Position numbers and translations under genes: made by a program. From positions 1 to 9,862 of the forward strand of contig BOCB01000057.1 in NCBI GenBank assembly GCA_026002695.1: a DNA stretch of 9,862 nucleotides. The letters are read 5' to 3'. Shown here piece after piece: positions 5,658-9,862 of this stretch (position 1 is the first letter of the stretch; each line of letters starts with the position of its first letter). The DNA is from Synergistales bacterium. GTDB lineage: Bacteria > Synergistota > Synergistia > Synergistales > Synergistaceae. The notes beneath the pieces are model-generated. The model saw nothing but the letters and a program-made list of their open reading frames with translations. It did not search any database and had not been told where the DNA came from.

Positions 5658-6829
5658 TATTTTCGTATTTGTTGGCCGTCATATATCTCGCCTTTATCGG
5701 CCTCGGACTGCCCGACGCAATATTGGGCGCGGCGTGGCCGGCAATGCGGTTTGACATAGGGGCGCCGCTGTCCGCCGCCGGAACCGTGTCGCTCACCATA
5801 TGCTTCGGGACGATACTGTCGAGCCTCATAAGCGGACGCGTCATATATCGCTTCAATACCGGGCCGGTAACGGCGGTCAGCGTCGCGACGACCGCTTTCG
5901 CGCTGCTCGGCATGACATATTCAACATCTTTGCTTCATCTGCATCTGTTCGCCGTCCCGCTCGGCGTCGGGGCCGGCGGTGTGGACATCGCGCTGAATAA
6001 TTTCGTGGCCCTGCACTACAAAGCGAGGCATATGAACTGGCTGCACAGTTTTTGGGGCGTCGGCGCCATGATTGGGCCGGTGTTCATGTCCGCGTTCATG
6101 CGGGATGACTCCGAATGGAGGCTCGGCTATCTTTCGATAACGGTCCTCCTGTTCGCTCTGACCGTTATCCTTTTCGCGTCCCTCCCGCTTTGGGGGAAAG
6201 CGAAGGCAAAGCCGGAAACGGCGGACGCGCGGCATGGCGCCGCCGCGCCGCCAGTTACGAACGTTCAGCTTCTTCGCGTGCCCGGAATCAAATACGCGAT
6301 GATTGCGTTTTTCTGTTACTGCGGGTGCGAGTTGTCAGCTGGGTTATGGGCCGCGAGCTATCTCGCGGAGATCGGCGGTTTGTCCGGCGCGGCGGCCGCG
6401 GCCTGTACGTCCGCGTACTACGGCGGCATTACGCTGGGGAGGTTCCTCTGCGGTTTCGCGTCCGTCAAACTGAGGGAAGCGCGGCTCGTGCGCATAGGCT
6501 GTTGCGTATGCGTATTCAGCATCGTTATGTTTATTCTGCCGCTTCCGGCGGCGTACTCAGCGGCGGGGCTGATTTTGCTCGGCTTGGGATGCGCTCCCTT
6601 TTTCCCCGCGATGATTCACGAAACCCCCTCACGTTTCGGCGAGAAAAACTCTCAGTCCGCGATGGGCCTGCAAATGGCGAGCGCCTATGCGGGTTTGGCT
6701 TTGATCCCTCCTCTGCTCGGCGAGCTGTCGAAATATTTCACCCTGTCGATATTTCCGTGGTTCCTCTTGGCTCTTACCGCCGCGATGTTTTTCTTCAGCG
6801 AGCGGATAACGCGAACCGTCCGCCGATAA
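5654..6829 (+). CDS. Major facilitator superfamily transporter
   Basis: A 391-residue secondary transporter with about 12 helices in two halves joined by a hydrophilic loop at about residues 176-205 (GKAKAKPETADARHGAAAPP). GLGLPDAILGAAWPAM near the N-terminus, GAGGVDIALNNFVALH (106-121) and NWLHSFWGVGAMIGP (128-142) resemble the FucP-like/FHS and YfkF-type branches of the superfamily. The substrate cannot be inferred. The GTG start overlaps the preceding stop (GTGA, 4 bp) and AAAGGAG runs directly into it, so initiation is probably by translational coupling; GGTGG (5639-5643) may also help. It is the second gene of a GNAT-MFS pair, an arrangement that would suit modification and export of one compound, though that is inference. 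Confidence 0.9.
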   Translation: MIFSYLLAVIYLAFIGLGLPDAILGAAWPAMRFDIGAPLSAAGTVSLTICFGTILSSLISGRVIYRFNTGPVTAVSVATTAFALLGMTYSTSLLHLHLFAVPLGVGAGGVDIALNNFVALHYKARHMNWLHSFWGVGAMIGPVFMSAFMRDDSEWRLGYLSITVLLFALTVILFASLPLWGKAKAKPETADARHGAAAPPVTNVQLLRVPGIKYAMIAFFCYCGCELSAGLWAASYLAEIGGLSGAAAAACTSAYYGGITLGRFLCGFASVKLREARLVRIGCCVCVFSIVMFILPLPAAYSAAGLILLGLGCAPFFPAMIHETPSRFGEKNSQSAMGLQMASAYAGLALIPPLLGELSKYFTLSIFPWFLLALTAAMFFFSERITRTVRR

Positions 6830-6882
6830 GGGAAGCGGGCGAACGAGGGGAAAGGGCGAACGCCCCCCGGCCGCCCGTTCCC
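6830..6882 (+). repeat. Hairpin after the MFS gene
   Basis: GGGAAGCGGGCG (6830-6841) pairs with CGCCCGTTCCC (6872-6882) with one bulged G. The loop contains the second copy of a direct repeat GGGCGAACG (6837-6845 and 6854-6862). It begins right after the MFS stop codon but has no U-tract, so it may act as a 3' stabiliser, a weak terminator or a REP-like repeat. Its CGGCCGCCC core recurs in the spacer at 4791-4799. Confidence 0.5.
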
Positions 6883-6886
6883 AAGA

Positions 6887-6915
6887 TTTACATTTGAGCC
6901 CGCTTGTGATATGGT
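6887..6915 (+). promoter_or_regulatory. Likely promoter of the sensor kinase gene
   Basis: TTTACA (6887-6892, 5/6 to the -35 consensus) and TATGGT (6910-6915, 4/6 to the -10 consensus) are spaced by 17 nt. TGA directly before the hexamer makes it an extended -10 like that of greA. Transcription from about 6922 would leave a leader of roughly 50 nt and would exclude the upstream in-frame ATG at 6911 as a start. Confidence 0.5.
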
Positions 6916-6973
6916 TCGTAGCATGTATGTGAGTATGTGTAATCTATCAAGAGAGATACCCGATACGTTAAGT

Positions 6974-9862
6974 ATGATGAAGTTTACGCGCCGCGCCGTC
7001 ATGTTGTTATGCCTGTTGCCGCTTGCCTTGCTGCTTGACGGGTACCTCTGCGGACGATCGGGGTACGCGAAGGAGCCGGAAGGCGGCTATGTCCTTGCCG
7101 GTTACGGGCAAACTCCCGGCATAACCCCTGAGGAGACGGCGGCCATTGAGCTGTTGCGCGCTCAGCGAACTTCTTTTGTTTTAGGTATGAACAGAGGTAC
7201 CACCGAATGTTTTATTCGGCCGGACGGTTCCTTCGGGGGCAGCGCGGCTTTGCTTGCCGAGTGGCTTACCGAGTTCTTCGGCATCCCCTTTGAATTGAAG
7301 CCTGTTGACTGGGATGGTCTGCTCATTGGGCTGGAGTCACGGGAAATAGATTTCACCGCCGAGATCACTCCCACGGAAGAGCGGTTTTTAACCTATCATA
7401 TGACCGCGCCTTTCGCCAACCGGACGATTATGTACATGAAGAAAGCGGGCAAGGGAGATATCTCCGAGCTGCCCGAGGATCGCGATCCACATTACGGTTT
7501 TGTCGAAGGGGATATCACATTGGCGACGGTCGCCCCCTTTCTCCCGACGGGCTTTGATATCGTCCTCATTCGGAATTTGGACGAAGCCTACCGGTATTTG
7601 CAAAGCGGCCGCATCGACGCTTTTTTTGCGGAGGACAACTCCAGGGCGCATTTTGATAACGCGGGTGATGTAAGCGCCCGTACTTTTTTACCGCTTTTAT
7701 ACACTTCGCTTTCTTTGTCCACGCAAAATTCCTCATTGAAGCCGATTATTTCCGTGTTGGACAAGTTCTTGAAAAACGGCGGCGTCGCCGGAATGGCCGA
7801 CATTTACGCCAAAGGCTATTTGGAGTATGAGCGGAATTTGCTCTTCAGCCGATTGACTGACAGGGAGCGCGCGTATCTCTTGGACTTCAGGTCGAGGGAC
7901 GAGAGCGTGAAGGTAGCGTTTGAGTATGACACCTACCCGGTGAGCTTCTACAATGACGAGGAGAAGGAATGGCAGGGCGTTGCCTTGGATGTACTCAGTG
8001 AGATCGGAGTTCTGACCGGTCTGCGCTTTGCCCCGGCCAACGCGCCGAAGGTCGAGTGGTCCCGCCTTTTGGAGATGCTGGAATCCGGCGAAGCCCAAAT
8101 GACCGGGGAGCTGCTCCGAACAGCGGAGCGCGAAGGGCGTTTCCTTTGGACTGACACCCCGTACATGACCGACTACTTCGCCCTCATCTCCACCAGTGAC
8201 TATAAGGACGTCAGCGTGAACCAGCTGAACGGGATGCGGGTGGGGCTCGTCACCGACACAGGCGCTCTCGAAATGTTCCGTCAATGGTTCCCTAACCATG
8301 ACAACACCTCGGAGTATGACGATGTCATTCAGGGCTATGACGCGTTGGAACGTGGGGACATCGACCTTCTGATGAACACCCGCAACCAGCTGGCCATGGT
8401 TACCAACTATCTTGAAAGGCCCGTATTCAGAGCCAATCTGATTTTTCCTCAGCCCTCACATTCGTTTTTCGGCCTGCATCGTGACCAAGTCACCTTGCGC
8501 GGCATCATAGACAAAGCCCAGCTCTTAGTGGACACCGACCTCATTTCCGATCATTGGCAGCGCCGGGTGTTCGACTACCGGGGGAAACTCGCCAGGGAAC
8601 AGGTGGCGTATTTAATAGGCATTTCCGCCTTGATGGTTGTGATACTTATTTTACTGGGGGGTATGTTGCTGCGCCACCGTCAGATTGGCCGTGAGCTGAA
8701 AGACATGGTGCGGAAACGCACGCGGGAGCTCGAGGTACAGACGGCGGCCGCGCAGGAGGCCTCGCGGGCCAAAAGCGATTTCCTTGCCAATATGAGCCAC
8801 GAGATACGCACCCCCATGAACGCCATTCTGGGGCTGACTCATCTGACATTGCAGACCAAATTGAGCGAGCGGCAATCTCTGTATATCAACCGCGCGGAGT
8901 TCGCCGCAAAGAACCTTCTCCGGATTATCAACGACATACTGGATTTTTCCAAAATAGAGGCAGGCAAGCTGGAAATGGAGGAAACCGACTTCTATCTGAG
9001 CGAATTGGCGAGCTCAACCATGGATATGCTGGCCGCCGGTGCCCGCCAGAAAGGCCTGAAGCTCAGCCTTGACCTTCCGGAGGACACTCCCGATCATCTT
9101 GTGGGCGACTCGGTGCGTCTTGGCCAGATACTGAACAACCTTCTCGGCAACGCCGTAAAATTCACGGCTCGCGGCGAAGTGCTCGTCAGTATACGTACAG
9201 CGGAGCACACTGCGGGCTCCGTCATGCTGCGCTTCACGGTGAAGGACAGCGGCATCGGTATGACGCGGGAGCAAATGAGCCGTCTGTTCACCGCCTTCAC
9301 GCAGGCGGACGCCTCAACCACGCGGAAATACGGAGGTACGGGATTGGGGCTGGCCATCTCCAAGCTGCTGGCGGAGATGATGGGCGGAGAAATTTGGTGC
9401 GAGAGCGAACCGGGACAGGGCAGCACCTTCGGGTTTACCGCCCGCTTCAAGCCGGGCGACCACAGCAGCCGATCCGGCACCGCCGCCGCCGCTCCGTTAA
9501 GCGAGGCTGATCTGGTCAAAACCATCAAAGGAGCGGCTATCCTGCTGGCTGAAGACAATGAAATCAATCAATTGGTCGCGAGTGAAATACTCGAAGGAGT
9601 CGGTTTTAAGGTTACCGTGGCGAATAACGGCCTCGAAGCCTTAGAAATAATTCAAAAAGACGAATTCGACCTGGTGTTTATGGATATCCAGATGCCTGAG
9701 ATGGACGGGCTGACCGCGACGCGGGAAATACGGAAAATTGACCGGCTCAAACAAGTTCCCATTATCGCCATGACAGCCAACGCCATGAGCGGCGACAGGG
9801 AGGAAAGCCTCGCGGCCGGCATGAACGATCATGTGAGCAAGCCCATTGATATAGAGAGCTGT
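6974..9862 (+). CDS. BvgS/EvgS-like hybrid sensor histidine kinase (3'-truncated)
   Basis: The frame is open for 963 codons to the window edge, so the C-terminus is missing. A basic n-region (MMKFTRR) and hydrophobic stretch form a signal sequence or anchor. Two periplasmic solute-binding domains of the amino-acid-binding (SBP_bac_3) type follow, at about 65-290 and 310-540; ITPTEERFLTYHMTAPF marks the first and RTAEREGRFLWTDTPYM the second. One membrane helix lies at 544-567, then a short coiled coil without clear HAMP or PAS. The kinase core has H-box SHEIRTPMN (His609), N-box NNLLGNAVKFT (Asn726), DSGIGM (Asp758) and GGTGLGLAI (787-795). A receiver domain begins near 854 with acidic Glu860/Asp861, phosphoacceptor Asp904, Thr934 and Lys956. 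Ligand binding outside should set autophosphorylation and phosphorelay. A second receiver or HPt domain may follow. No start has a strong ribosome site; 6935 is an alternative ATG. Confidence 0.95.
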   Translation, partial: MMKFTRRAVMLLCLLPLALLLDGYLCGRSGYAKEPEGGYVLAGYGQTPGITPEETAAIELLRAQRTSFVLGMNRGTTECFIRPDGSFGGSAALLAEWLTEFFGIPFELKPVDWDGLLIGLESREIDFTAEITPTEERFLTYHMTAPFANRTIMYMKKAGKGDISELPEDRDPHYGFVEGDITLATVAPFLPTGFDIVLIRNLDEAYRYLQSGRIDAFFAEDNSRAHFDNAGDVSARTFLPLLYTSLSLSTQNSSLKPIISVLDKFLKNGGVAGMADIYAKGYLEYERNLLFSRLTDRERAYLLDFRSRDESVKVAFEYDTYPVSFYNDEEKEWQGVALDVLSEIGVLTGLRFAPANAPKVEWSRLLEMLESGEAQMTGELLRTAEREGRFLWTDTPYMTDYFALISTSDYKDVSVNQLNGMRVGLVTDTGALEMFRQWFPNHDNTSEYDDVIQGYDALERGDIDLLMNTRNQLAMVTNYLERPVFRANLIFPQPSHSFFGLHRDQVTLRGIIDKAQLLVDTDLISDHWQRRVFDYRGKLAREQVAYLIGISALMVVILILLGGMLLRHRQIGRELKDMVRKRTRELEVQTAAAQEASRAKSDFLANMSHEIRTPMNAILGLTHLTLQTKLSERQSLYINRAEFAAKNLLRIINDILDFSKIEAGKLEMEETDFYLSELASSTMDMLAAGARQKGLKLSLDLPEDTPDHLVGDSVRLGQILNNLLGNAVKFTARGEVLVSIRTAEHTAGSVMLRFTVKDSGIGMTREQMSRLFTAFTQADASTTRKYGGTGLGLAISKLLAEMMGGEIWCESEPGQGSTFGFTARFKPGDHSSRSGTAAAAPLSEADLVKTIKGAAILLAEDNEINQLVASEILEGVGFKVTVANNGLEALEIIQKDEFDLVFMDIQMPEMDGLTATREIRKIDRLKQVPIIAMTANAMSGDREESLAAGMNDHVSKPIDIESC

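Noticed and set aside
6115..6897. 260-codon plus-strand frame over the 3' half of the MFS gene
   Set aside because: Arg-rich frame shadow; the MFS reading gives coherent membrane helices.
7733..8299. 188-codon minus-strand frame inside the kinase gene
   Set aside because: It lies opposite the second solute-binding domain, has no promoter or ribosome site, and lacks domain features.

Overview
The window looks like chromosomal DNA of a fairly GC-rich anaerobic bacterium that uses a sodium-motive carboxylic-acid decarboxylase. The Na+-pump beta subunit, the abundant ATA (Ile) and AGG (Arg) codons and the general protein style would suit Synergistota or a related Gram-negative anaerobe. That assignment is inference only; no rRNA or marker gene settles it.

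Layout, left to right. (1) Positions 1-593 hold a small secreted-protein gene boxed by a perfect 86-bp inverted repeat (1-86 and 508-593). The right copy carries a strong intrinsic terminator. The left copy touches the window edge and supplies the gene's first codons, so this end may be an assembly or amplification fold-back rather than native sequence. (2) On the minus strand, 2123-610 encodes two membrane subunits of a Na+-translocating decarboxylase: a 56-residue gamma-like subunit, then the beta subunit. A good promoter lies upstream of the pair and a terminator-like hairpin lies between them. (3) On the plus strand, diverging from that promoter, come greA (start corrected to 2326), a 99-residue membrane protein (start corrected to 2874) and a MurJ/MviN-family flippase. 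The last two are only 3 nt apart. (4) A 120-bp hairpin-rich spacer leads to a translationally coupled pair, a GNAT acetyltransferase (start corrected to 4872) and an MFS transporter, overlapping by 4 bp. (5) After another hairpin and a likely promoter, a reading frame open from 6974 to the window end encodes a BvgS/EvgS-type hybrid sensor kinase: signal sequence, two periplasmic solute-binding domains, one membrane helix, HisKA, HATPase and a receiver domain. It is cut off by the window end.

The groups probably serve separate functions: energy conservation (Na+ pump), transcript-cleavage and envelope assembly (greA to murJ-like), small-molecule modification or export (GNAT-MFS), and periplasmic ligand sensing (kinase). 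The kinase's proximity to the transporter pair makes a regulatory link possible but unproven. I found no convincing new defence or mobile system. The items most worth a second look are the inverted repeat around the first gene, the gamma-beta intercistronic RNA structure, and the MurJ homologue that seems to lack two hallmark arginines.
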